Positions 22,613 through 33,473 of a DNA stretch of 64,000 nt are shown piece after piece (position 1 is the first letter of the stretch; the number at the start of each line of letters is the position of its first letter). The DNA is from Centrapalus pauciflorus (taxonomy: Eukaryota; Streptophyta; Magnoliopsida; Asterales; Asteraceae). A program made the translations under genes and the position numbers. The notes under the pieces are model-generated. The model made no database searches. It saw only the letters and a program-made list of their open reading frames with translations, and was not told where the DNA came from. The stretch lies in assembly GCA_020465985.1 (NCBI GenBank), contig JAANYP010007921.1:124001-188000 (forward strand), written 5' to 3'.

Positions 22613-25177
22613 AACTAAAAACTGTTTTTGACTTCTTATACTTGGTGAGATCTACTGATGGAGTCTTTGGAGAGTATTTAGTGATAATATGAGGTATCCA
22701 ACTATTTTGATCATCTTTTCTTCTGACAGTCTCAGATGATTCACTAGCAGCTCCAGTTTGATGACCAGCAGCTTGAGCTGTGTTTGTAGTGCTAACAGTT
22801 TCAGTTTTTGCACTAACAGCATCAGATTTTGACTTAGCAGTCTGATCTTTTGCATTAGCAGTTTGAGCAACAGATTTGTCCTTGACACACCATATTTGTT
22901 TAAAACTTGATTAGGCTTTGCCAAAACTTGTTTTTGATGTGTGGACTGTTTTTTATTAACTTTTGAGAATCTGTGATCAACTGTTTTCTTTGGAGCTGCT
23001 GTGGAAGGTTTCACTTTTGAGTGCTTTGCCTGATTAGGATTTGATTTTGTGTGATGCACAGTCTGTTTTGCAACAGCTGGTTTGTAAAAACAATCCTTGG
23101 CTAAGTGATTCTTCCTTCCACAGTGAAAGCATCTTTTGACAGTTTGAATTGGAACACCAGACTTTTCTGTCAATTTCTGGTTCTTGTTTCTCTGGTTTCC
23201 TCTTACCTGCTGTTGTTTAGGAAACTTTTGAACACCATGCTTTTGGCATGTGCAGATAGAAACAGTTTTACCTCTTTTAGTTCCTTTTGATGAAGATGCA
23301 GTGTTACAGTTAGAATGTACAGAAACTTGAGGAGTAGCATTGCATACACTCATCTTCTCTTTTCCTTTCTTACTGGGAACTTGGACTTCTATGGGTGCAC
23401 TCTTTGTGTCACAGTCTCTATTTTGACTCTTATCTTCTTTTAATTCAGGACTGTTATCAAGGATAGGATCTACAATAGTCATAGACTCATCTAGTGGTTC
23501 ATTGACAAGTCTATCAGCAACCTCACTCATTAGGTGTATGTACTTGTTGTTGTATGGAGGAGGAGTAGCTCTGTATCCTATTCCTTCTTTGGGATTGACC
23601 TAAGATTTGACTCTATCTTTGAATTGAACTTCCATTAGGTGTTCTAGCTTTTGATTTGCTAACTTGAAGTTACCTAGATCTATGTTAACAGATTCCAGTT
23701 TCTCATTAGCCTCTAACACCTTCTGTTCAGTTTCTTCTACCTTTTTATTCAGAGATTCTATTTTCTTATTGAGTTCCTTTTTCTCCCATTCATGATAGTT
23801 TCTATCATACCCCATTTGAATCTCATTATCCTTATAATCATTGATCTGTTTTTCCAGATCTTCTATGGCTTGCATATATTCATATCTCCTTTCTTCCATC
23901 TTAGCTAGAGTTTTGCACATGCTCTCATTATGATCTCTGTACTTTTTAACCATATTTTTGCATGATTGAGAGCAGAGTTTAGAATTTACCTCAGATGGTA
24001 GTTCAGTGGAGGAGACATTTGATGTTTCTGCCATAAGTGCTTGATTTTGAAATTCTTCCTCTGTCTGATCACTCCAGTCAAACACATTGTCTTCTTGAGA
24101 GACAAGTGCTGTTGATGAGGACGCTTGGATGGGCTGTGAAGTCCTTGATGGCTGTTGACCTTGAGATCTACATTCTCTGGCAAAGTGACCAAGCTTATGG
24201 CATTTATAGCATTCCACTTTTGATTTATCAAAAGATGGTTTGCCTTCTGTCTTGGCTTGAAAGTTGGCCCTACCAGTTCTTTTCAGAAATCTTTTGGCTC
24301 TCATGGTCAGCATTGCATGTTGCCACTTTAAATCCATCTCTTCAAGATCATCTGGATGAATTTGTTCCAAGTCTTCAACATTTAGAGCAAATAATCCATC
24401 ATTGGCAACAAATGCCTCATAGTGAGTTTCAGCAGAATTGCCATCACCACCTGAAAAAGAATCACAGTTATTAGATTTTTCAGAAGACAGAAGAGCAGTG
24501 TTGTGATTATAAGAAAAGGATTTCTTTTTAGCATCAATCTCAGTCTCAAACACTCTTAGACTGTTATACAGATCATCCAATTCTATCTCATCAAGAGTGT
24601 CTTTTGTTCTCCACTGTGCAGCATAGACTGTCCATTCTTCTCCAAGAGATCTGAGAAACTTTCTGTTGACTTCATCTTGATCCAGATTGACCTTTGCACT
24701 TTCCAGTTCACTTATCAGTTTGTTGAACCTGTCAAAGATTTGAGTGAGGTTTTCATTCTTGCCACCAGAAAAGTTTTCATACTGCTGTTTCAAGAGGTCT
24801 TTTTGATTTCTCTTGGTACTGGCATTACCAGCAAACCTCTTCTCTAAGGCATTCCAAAGAGAGTGAGCAGTATAAAACTTTTTGAACTGATGTTGATAAG
24901 CATTAGGAATGGCTATTTGTAATAGTGTGAGTGCTTTCACTTCATTCATTCTAGCCTTCCTTTCAAGTTCAGTTTTTGGAGGAGTTTTGACTGGTTTTCC
25001 CTCAGCATCAAGTTCTGGATCAACTACAGGAGGGAATTCAACAGCTTCCCATATGGCATAATCAATGAATTGAATATGCTGTTGAATCCTGAGTTTCCAC
25101 ATCTCAAACTCAGTGGGCTTGAGCATAGGCACTTTGAGTCCTTGCCCAGATCCACTGCTGCTATTTTCAAATTCCAT
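22541..25177 (-). pseudogene. gag of element J (nucleocapsid polyprotein), one stop and one frameshift
   Basis: The ATG at 25177 is 73 bp from the LTR. Residues 1-525 are open: a copia gag domain (LTEFEMWKLRIQ-like start MLKPTEFEMWKLRI, then FSGGKNENLTQIFDRFNKL), zinc knuckle CYKCHKLGHFAREC (about residue 322), and a long coiled coil (residues 420-520). A single in-frame TAG at 23600-23602 separates this from a further segment in the same frame with a second knuckle CFHCGRKNHLAKDC (about 23127-23086) and basic K/Q-rich sequence. A frameshift near 22905 moves the frame; the family frame then runs to a TAA near 22545. Repeated family words encode the TAQAAG- and TGAAS-like linker at 22740-22870. 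Confidence 0.88.
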
Positions 25178-25250
25178 TGTAAAATATTAAAAATTTGAAA
25201 GAAAGTTTTCGACTTTGAAAAACAAAGAACAACCTGTCTTTGATACCACT
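25178..25250 (-). promoter_or_regulatory. Leader and PBS of element J
   Basis: The PBS reads TGGTATCAAA on the minus strand at 25248-25239, two bases inside the LTR, complementary to tRNA-Met. The leader to the gag ATG is only about 70 bp, against about 700 bp in B. Confidence 0.8.
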
Positions 25251-25918
25251 TGTCAGGATCTAAAACTAAATAACCAAGATTAACTGATTTGAAATTTATC
25301 AGAGTATAAATCAATAATCTTGCTTTGAATCAAAGTTTAATTAAGAAGTTGGCGGAATAACACTTAATTATTTTAACAAAAACTTTCAGAACCAATGAAA
25401 CATAAAACATAAGAAGTAATCAAGACTGTTTGTATTGCTGAATTCAATGATTACAATCACCTCAAATCTGTTTTGATTAGACGAAGAACACAGACTGTTT
25501 TTAGGGTTTTACAACCTTAGAGGCTTGAGAAAACTTAATCAACAAAGCAATTACAGACTCAAAATATGTAGAAAACTTCTATTCAATAGAAAACCTATTC
25601 TGTCTATTTATATTGCTTTTTGGACTTGTTTCGTTGAAGGACTATGACTTCTCTGATAGTAGATATGCTGGAATCTTCATGTAGATATCGTTTCCTGAAA
25701 ATCAGCACTTTCTGTTTATGAAACTGTTGAGCAGCTTGAATCTCTTGACAGCATGAACTGAGCAGCTTGAGTTGTTTTGCTCTGGCAGCTTGAACTTTTA
25801 CACTGGCAGCTCGAGTTTCTTCAACTAGCAGCATGAACTTTGTATTTACATGAAAAATCTACTAACAGTCTGAGAAGTCTAACTAACAGTTTGAACATAC
25901 TTAAATTATTTCCCAACA
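25251..25918 (-). repeat. 5' LTR of element J (668 bp)
   Basis: Same termini and length as 15154-15821, with about seven substitutions. It contains the promoter of the element and the repeated AGCAGCTTGAG words at 25725-25900. Confidence 0.95.
25604..25614 (-). promoter_or_regulatory. TATA box in J 5' LTR
   Basis: The minus strand reads AATATAAATAG, a good plant TATA box, with transcription expected about 30 bp further left. The 3' LTR has the same box at 15507-15517. Confidence 0.6.
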
Positions 25919-26494
25919 ACCTCACATGTTTGCAGCCATTTATACATACATATATGCAAAAAGTAGCAACAAATTGAAGTATAGGGTTATGTGTGTGATC
26001 ATCTAATAGCAACAAAGATTTATAAAATATACAGATTTGCATCAAATTGAAGTACATGAACTTATGTGTGTGATTATACATCAAAGCATATATGTATTTT
26101 TTAATAAATATAAGGCCCATGATCATAACACTTAGATTACATTTATATAAAGCATCATGATATAAATGACATAACTACACATATGTAAAAGTGTATTGAG
26201 CAATAAAATACCTTTGAAAGCATGCTATTGTTTATATTTCACAAATGAATAGGAACCATGATCTTGTATACTTACTTGAATGAATTTATAATTGTAGGAA
26301 CATATAGACATCATATAAGCTCATGACATGACTTTATATGCAATCTTACAAGTTTTCAAGTATAAGTGAAGCTTAAATGACTTAATAAAGTCACACATGT
26401 CCATGAAAAAGGACATAAATACTTATGAGTTATCAAAATTATGTCAATGAAAGTCCAAAGTACAATGATGACTCAACAAAGCTTACTGTAACAT
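25919..26494. other. Unassigned AT-rich DNA right of element J
   Basis: 575 bp without a credible gene. Two imperfect copies of an ~85-bp block (CAAATTGAAGTA followed by TTATGTGTGTGAT) lie at about 25971-26080. It continues the target DNA of 14974-15153 and may be part of the outer element K. Confidence 0.5.
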
Positions 26495-26761
26495 TACCTG
26501 CTCGCCAAAGATCTGGAATTATATTCTGAAGAACCTGCGACAAAAGATGATCTGAGAATCCTGGAGATCAAGGTAAACATCATTAATGACAATGTTGGAT
26601 TACTTCTCTCCATTGTGACAGACCTTGTCTCCAAGGTTAAATCTCTTGAACAAATGTGCCAGTCTCAGGCTACATCACTTAAACGAAAGCATGATGATCC
26701 TGATGATCACGATCATTCTGAGGGGAGAAACGAAGAAGAACGTCTGAGACAGGTTGTGTAA
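26495..26761 (+). pseudogene. K fragment 1: coiled-coil protein remnant
   Basis: An open stretch without a start codon, running from a stop just upstream to TAA at 26759-26761. It encodes an acidic, heptad-patterned segment (LRILEIKVNIINDN, then VSKVKSLEQM) followed by KRKHDDPDDHDH. It resembles the coiled-coil part of the env-like ORFs in style but I cannot align it. Probably the remains of a third-ORF protein of an older plus-strand element. Confidence 0.4.
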
Positions 26762-26859
26762 GGTCGAATATAGGGGGAGCTTCAGTTACAATATGCCCGG
26801 TATCAGAAAAAGATAAGGGTGAGCAGGTAGTTCCATAAGAACTTTCAAATGCCTTAATT

Positions 26860-27487
26860 ATGTTTGGTGATTCTTTAGAAGAAGATTTAGAAGTTCAAAT
26901 GTCAATCACTGATCACTTACTTAAAGAAGCTGAGTTTCCAGTCATAGGGGGAGCTGAAGAAGACGCTTCCAAAGAATTTATCCCAACTCCCCTGAGGATG
27001 TTAAAGCCAACAGAAATTATTGCTGTTGAATCTGATGAAGAGGAACAAGAAGAAAAAGAAGTGATGTTCAAAAGTCTAATTGAGTATCAGTTTCTAGGGG
27101 AGGAAGGGGTTTCTCAAGAAGAGTTCATTTGTCAACTTGAAACTGAGGAAACTTCCGATGATCTTGTCTTTATAAAAAAAAATACCGGCTCCATCTTGTG
27201 TCTCTAGTACTTCTAAACCGGAACCAGTTTCAGAACCGGTGAATCCTTCAAGTGTATCCGCAAGATCTTCTGCGCCAAATGTTATGAGGGAGGTTGAACG
27301 TAATTTATCCAGGATGTCTGTTTCTTCTTCTTCAAAGCAACAGGAGAAAGGCAAACGTCATGCTCAAAAGTTAAATGCTCAATCTCTCAACTCGATAAGG
27401 AGAAGAGTGAGGAGTTATTATATGAAGGAGAAATTTGCAAGACTATTCGTGAAAGAGGTTAAGACTCTGAATGTTGACTTATTCTAG
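26860..27487 (+). pseudogene. K fragment 2: acidic then basic ORF remnant
   Basis: The ATG at 26860 opens 115 acidic residues; the frame shifts at an A-tract (about 27173-27181) and continues in another frame to TAG at 27485-27487. The second half is serine- and lysine/arginine-rich (SSSKQQEKGKRHAQK, RRRVRSYYMKEKFARLF). The same frame is open upstream of the ATG apart from an in-frame TAA near 26837. It ends about 50 bp before B's LTR. The acidic-then-basic layout resembles the C-terminal part of env-like ORFs, but identity is uncertain. Confidence 0.4.
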
Positions 27488-27534
27488 TCCACTGAAGGAT
27501 TAGAACAACTGGACAAAACTACATACCTCTTGAT

Positions 27535-28182
27535 TGTAAGGTCTACGACTGCAAGATCTATCTAGACGCGGATCCGTTAACGAGTGCGGAATCCTCGTTG
27601 ACGGTCAGACGGACAACTCTCAACCAACGGAAACACGGAGACTATTAGACGCTGAACGAACGACACACGAACGATCCTACGTACTAATTCTCTCCGAAAC
27701 GGCACTCACCTAGCTAATAAACTCGAGATCGCCTCTTGCTTAATTCCTCACGAATTCTGCAAAAAGTCTCCTAATTATTCGAGTCTATCCCTAATTATAG
27801 ACCCTGATTCGAGTCTGTTGTGGGCCAACCTCGAATCTGGCCCAAGGCCCATTCGAATCTGTCCATCTGACAGTCTCGAATCTAGCCTATTTTCGAATCT
27901 ATGGTTACATTCGAATCTATCACAGATTCGAATGTCAACCCATATATAATTCGAATCTAGCCTTTTACATAAACAACTAAGTGTTTGAAACTTATGATAT
28001 TACCTTATGAATGATTTTATCTTTGTACTTTATGTTTGAACTTCTTGTAATACGTTACATCAAGTTCAAACATACAAACACTGATAATCATCAATCATAC
28101 ATAATATATATATAACAAACATATGCTAAAATCACAATGTAAGACAACTTAGACTGCTATCGTCACACGGGATGTACCAACA
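27535..28182 (-). repeat. 3' LTR of element B (648 bp)
   Basis: TGTAAGGTC to ATGTACCAACA on the plus strand, adjoining the PPT. About nine CGAATCT/CGAGTCT words lie at 27778-27962. The U3 part (27960-28150) differs strongly from B's own 5' LTR. Confidence 0.92.
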
Positions 28183-28196
28183 GACTCCCCCTTGAC
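28183..28196 (-). promoter_or_regulatory. Polypurine tract of element B
   Basis: The minus strand reads GTCAAGGGGGAGTC, identical in core to A's PPT, next to the TGTTGG LTR start. Confidence 0.88.
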
Positions 28197-28241
28197 GATA
28201 GCTTCTAATAATTCACACATTTGATTTGAGAACATGGCTTA

Positions 28242-31200
28242 TTATTGATTCAAAACACTACCAGCATACAGACCTTTTTCAACGCATACCTTGACCACAT
28301 TTTCATACTTACTAGCTTCAGTATCCATATGTGCGTCACTGGAAATCTTACAGTTATACAAAATCTGCAGGTCTTCTTTAGATAGGTTCACCAGGTGAAG
28401 CGGGTCATAGACTCTAAGAATAACTTTTTCTTCTAAGTCTTCCATAACCGCTTCCCCAGTTTCCGTGTCAGCATACCACCACTTCAGATTTCGCAAAACA
28501 TTCTGTGGCATTTTCTTCAGAGGTACCTTCCTCAGGCATTTCACTGGTTTGTACTGAATCCTCATCCAAGGTCGGCCTGTAAGAGGATCTATACGTGACT
28601 TATCCTCGACTCTTCTTCCGACCCTTGGACTCAACCGTTCAAACTTCCTAGATCTCCCCTCCTTTCTTATTATTCTTTCAATCACATTCGCATAAGGATC
28701 ATCACCAATATTTATCAGATCTTTCCATGCAAGCGCTGTGATTTCAATCTTTGGAAGGGTGTTGAATGCTTTCAATGTTCGCCTAATGTACTGAAGCCCG
28801 TCTTTTCTTTTAATTATAAAAAGTTGAAGATCTCTGTCAAAGAACCAACTTAAGATTCGCTCAGATAGCTTCCCTGTACCAGGCACTTTCATTGATCTCC
28901 TAATTGCTAAATCCTTCTCTTCGGCTCTGAACCATAGCTTCCTTTTTTTCTTCGTTACTTAGCTCTCTTGCTGGTTCTTCAGTCGATGACTTAGGATTCA
29001 AAGCAGCATTCACTATGTCAATATCAACAATTCTATTTCCATCTATCATATAAGTGTCAGTGATAGGATTCTGCTGTACAACTATTTCGTCAGCTTCATC
29101 ATCCTCATCAGCTACTACTTCATCTTCAGGTTGCCAATCTACTATCTCTTTCGGAATAAACTCTCCTTCTTCAAGCTCTTCATCTTCATAATCAAAACCT
29201 CCATCCAGTGCATCATCATCGAGATCCATGAGTGCTTCAATCATCTCACTGATCTCAAAGTCTGAAGGCTGTTTAGATGAACTAGCTTCACCCCTTTCTC
29301 CTTCGCCTTGACTAGGCTCCCCCTCAACTTGTGTAACTTGAGCTGCAGGAAAATCTACAGACTCAAACTCTTTATTTGCACCGGGATCATCGCCTTCAGT
29401 ATCATCTCTTCTCTGCACTTCCTGATCTCGGCACGATGTCTCCCCCTGAGCCTGTAAATTTTTCATTAATTGCTCAATTAGGGAGCGCATCGACCTTATC
29501 TCAGCAGACTGATCACAAACAAAGGTTTTTAGCTCTAAGTTCTCTTCCTGAACGTTTTCCACAATCTTCTTTAGATCGGCATTCTCCTTATCAAGATTTG
29601 CATTATGAGTCTGAATCTCACCGATTGCCTTTGTTAGGCCTAAGATCTGGATATTTTGGAAGTCAACTCGAGCTTTTAGCTGCAGAAACCTTTGATTGTC
29701 GGCGTATGAGGATGAGGTTGATGGGATGGATTGAATTGGAGTTGGAATGATCGGCGATGGGATGTATGGTTCATCATGAGGTGGTGATGGTGGAATGGTG
29801 GTTTGAGGGTCCTGAGGTTGAGGAATTTCAGGATGTTCTGCTGAAGCTGAAGAGGATCCTTGCATGAACCTGTGACGTTTGGCCCGTAGCCTTGTCACTA
29901 GGTGAGGAACTTCCTCTTCTTCGAAATCAGACTCCTCCAATTCCCTGTCCACTCGTCTCCTAGAACCACCTTCATTTATAATCAATCGCGAACCATAAGT
30001 TCCAATTTGAACTTCAGGAACTGCAGACACTGACTCTGGAGCTTCAACTTCTATCTCCTCCATCTCTTCTGACTCAGTTGCTGAAGAAGACAAGTCAGTA
30101 CCAGTTTGCTCAGGTTCATATTCCTCAACTTGCCTAAACACATCTTCTGCTCCTTCCGGAGGCTGTAATAACTGATCAACTAACTCTGCAGTTATTTCCT
30201 CATTGGCATGAGGTCCAGACGCCCAGATTTCTTCCAAAGTTTGGGCTATTTGCTCGGATTCTGGAATGGCACTTGAAGGCCCTGCTTCCTGTACCTCTGG
30301 CTGTTGACTTATGGAAGGCCTTGATGCCTGAGTCTGACTCGCAGTAGCTCTTTGTCTTCGCCTTTGTGGCTGTGCACGTGGTTGTTGTTGTTGTTGTTGC
30401 GGTTGTTGTTGCTGTTGCTGTTGCTGTTGCTGTTGTTGAATATCAACTACCCCTGCCCAGTTGGCATCACCTGGGGCTTGAAATTCCCTGTCTACTATAG
30501 CTCCGAACAAAGGACGAGCAACAGGAACAGCCAATCTTCCTCGGTGTGAGGAACAATCAGCAAAGATCATTTTGTCCATGATGGCGACACTTTGAAAGTC
30601 ATTCGTTATTGGCAAGTTCGGCAAAAAGTGTCTGATCAACATCATAATGAATCTCGGATAGAGCAAAAACTGCTGATTTTCGGGAGCAGATATCTGATGA
30701 ACAAACTCCGAAAAGATCATCTCAGAAAAACTATATGGGCGATTATACACCATTGCGACAATCCCCGATTGAATCTTCGCAACAATATAGTCAAATCCTG
30801 CCTTTTTCGCAGCAAAGCACATCATAAATGCATGCGCCAAAAACCTCCATTGTCCTATCAAACCACTTTTCATGTATGACACTTTCGTCACATCGAGGCT
30901 GTACCCCATTCTTTGGAAGGCCGCTTGCCTTATATTCAACGGAAATTCTATAGGACCAGCTTCTTGTTCCTGAGTGCCCAACTGCAGCACTTGACGAATC
31001 ATATCAGCCGAAAATACTAACGGTTGTCCTTCAATGCGAGTGCGTAGAACTGTCGGAGTGACCGAGCAGTCTACTTGCAGATGGTCATAAAATTGACGGA
31101 TGTAGGGTAACACTAGCTGCACATTATGCCATAGTGCATGTCCTATCCTTGATTCAGCTAGAAAATTCAGTACTTCGCGGAATCCCTGCGCCTCAGGTAG

Positions 31201-31257
31201 ATTCATGTCTGGATTAAGGACCATATTATGTTTAGGGACAAACACGCGAATCGCCAT
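28242..31257 (-). pseudogene. Env-like ORF of Sirevirus B (one frameshift at a homopolymer)
   Basis: The ATG at 31257 follows a TTTATTGTGCAG acceptor-like site; the frame is open upstream to 31299 without ATG. About 785 residues are open to 28900, then the frame changes near a run of seven T (about 28942-28948) and about 216 more residues follow to 28242. Parts in order: N-terminal domain (to about residue 285) with SRIGHALWHN and FLLYPRFIMMLIRHFLPNLP; polyQ tract (30375-30440) and QRRRQR; acidic S/E-rich region; KRHRFMQGSSSAS; coiled coil (LQLKARVDFQ to about 29470); acidic tail; C-terminal basic domain with WFFDRDLQLFIIKRKDG. No signal peptide or membrane segment. The function is unknown; 'env-like' refers to its position in Sireviruses. 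Confidence 0.82.
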
Positions 31258-33473
31258 ATCTGCACAATAAATAAAACTGTTAGACTCATTAAAAATCAAT
31301 AAACTTGTTTAAATTCAAATTTGTTTTATTTTGTACTTTATTAAATACAAAATCTAACACAATTAAATTTCCACAAGTTTAATAAAATTTAAATTAAACA
31401 AATTAAATAAAGTACAGATTCGAAAGTAACAGATTCGAAGTGTCCATATTCGAATGTAATGGACAGATTCGAAGAGTCCCTATTCGAGTCTAATGGACAG
31501 ATTCGAATATCATGGTCATCTCGAATCTAATGACAGATTCGAGAAACCCATGAACAGATTCGAAAGTCCAAGAACAGACTCGAAGCCCCGTCGGCCCTTG
31601 TTTCAACAAAAACCCAAGATTTTAACCATTTTGAACTTGGTAAATCACATACATTAGTTCAACTAGGTTCTAATCATTGATTATGTCTTTAATTTGATCT
31701 TTTATAGGTCCAAACTTAGTTATTTAGCAAAAACCCTATTTTGACCCATAAAACTTCAAAAATCGATGATTTGGCCTGAAATTGTGTATAAAACTACATG
31801 AAACTTGTACAATCAAGTTGATTATACCTAGATACAGTAGTAGAATTGAACACAGTAGCTTGAAACTCGACAAAATGTCGTTTAGGAGAGACACGGTAGA
31901 CTCGAGGATAGATTCGAAATCGCTGATCTTAGATTCGAGGAAGTAGAATCGAAAACAGTAAGAAATAAATGACTTCACTGTTGACCTATTTATACTACCA
32001 ACCTTCGAGTCTAAGGGTTTACTCGAATCTACTGACAGATTCGAATCCTTCCATATTCGAGTCTGTCCTAAACTCGAAACCACCAAACACTTAGAAAAAT
32101 TTCGAAAATTTTGAAATAACTTCAATTTTTTTTTTTTTTCAACCTTTTTCTACGGTATTGTGTAACAAGATAAACTATGCCAATTCTTTTACCCTAAGCA
32201 CAAATATTTCACGCAATGTTTATTTTATCCAACTTTGAATGCACCCTCAGTAACTTTTGACCTTTTACCTAAGTAAAAATTAAACTAAACTAAAATAAAA
32301 TAAAATAAACTAAGGTAAGAATAAAGTAAAATAAAATAAAATAAAATTTTGACCAAAAATTTAATCTAGACTTAAGAAAAAATTTACAAGCTAAGCTAAA
32401 TACTAAACAAAATCTTTTTGATGAGTATAGTCTAAGAAAGGTTCAATCAGATAGCGATGTCCGATACTAACTTTCAGTACTTAAACTTTCACACTTAGGA
32501 ATTTTTTGAATTCCTTTGATTGTTTGTCGTGACATACCCTTTTAGCCGATTGTTGGTATTTTACCCTGTTAAACATTCTACATTTCGGAATATCCCTTGG
32601 CCTTTTTATTTATCAGGAAATTATCTTACGTGACTCAGACATAGAGATACTTTTATGATCAAGGCACACAGACAAAGATTCTAACTTGTTGGTATTTGCA
32701 AACTTTCTTTAAAAGACAAACATCGGACACAGGTCTGTATTTTCATACAACAAAGTGTCTTAGTTTGACTTAAAGTTTATTTTTAAAGTTAGCATACAGC
32801 GGTGACAGGTCTGTACTGACGTATAACAGAGCGACATATCTGCTAACCCGAATCTAAACAGAGACAACAGGTCTGTACTTACGTACAACAGAGTTGCATG
32901 TTTTCGACTCTCAGTTTTATATGATTTTTCTATTCATTCCATTTTAAGATGTATTTGATGTTTCCATACATCCCCAGAAAGTTTGCATACCTCATTTAGA
33001 CTTAACGTTTGTATGTCTTGTACATAAAAATTAAGACTGATTGGTCATACATCTATGTTAGTGACACGCTTGACTTTTTCTAGAATATTTTATTAGCCTT
33101 GAGATTCCCTATATGTATTATGCCTACCAACACATCAAGCTAAATAAAGTATAACACTTAGAATTTAGTTGCATTATGTGTGAAAGTCTAAACACTTAGA
33201 GTCTGTAACGACGGTGCTAATGTTCGTCACTTTGAACCTATGTATCTAAGACTTAACTCCTTTTCTGATATTCTCCTTTTTTGTATTTTTGTAATTTTCT
33301 CCTTTTTTTTTTTCTTTTGTTTTTCATAGCAAAACACATTAAACTAAGCTAATCTACTAACTTACTAAAAATAGAAACTTTCCTAAATTAGAAACTTTCT
33401 TAAATTAGCAGACTACTGAAAAAGAAAGAAATATAACAACTATAAAAGGAAATAAAATACTACTAAGGTCAAT
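31258..33473 (-). other. Post-pol spacer of element B
   Basis: Non-coding. From pol towards the env-like ORF it contains a poly-T/A tract, the stem-loop trio (32887-32736), an AAAAT-rich stretch (32280-32350), and a word-rich block (31400-31590 and 31890-32080) with many TTCGAATCTGT copies in both orientations. The order is the same in A and C. Confidence 0.75.
32736..32887 (-). other. Stem-loop trio between pol and env-like ORF (B)
   Basis: On the coding strand: 32887-32874 TGTAC-GTAA-GTACA, 32825-32812 TATAC-GTCA-GTACA (one mismatch), 32749-32736 TGTAT-GAAA-ATACA. Spacing is about 62-76 bp and flanks are conserved (TCTGT or CTTTGT before, GACCTGT after). Confidence 0.6.

Larger units (their letters stand above)
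15154..25918 (-). mobile_element. Element J: complete Sirevirus-type Ty1/copia retrotransposon
   Basis: Two 668-bp LTRs enclose gag, pol and a large env-like ORF, all on the minus strand, total about 10.8 kb. The LTRs differ at about seven positions by eye, so insertion is recent relative to H or C. Target duplication is GCCTC/ACCTC (4 of 5). PBS and PPT are in place. The coding regions carry only a handful of lesions (one gag stop, one gag frameshift, one pol frameshift, one env-like frameshift). J is a different subfamily from A/B/C/H: its proteins are clearly diverged and its repeated word is CTCAAGCTGCT-like instead of TTCGAATCTGT. Confidence 0.95.

Noticed and set aside
15507..25834. 76-residue open frame present in both J LTRs (15737-15507 and 25834-25604)
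   Set aside because: It is duplicated because LTRs are duplicated, is built from the repeated CAAGCTGC word, and runs into the TATA box, so it lies upstream of the transcription start.
25821..26126. 101-residue minus-strand frame running from J's LTR into flanking DNA
   Set aside because: It crosses an insertion boundary and is AT-rich without any domain.
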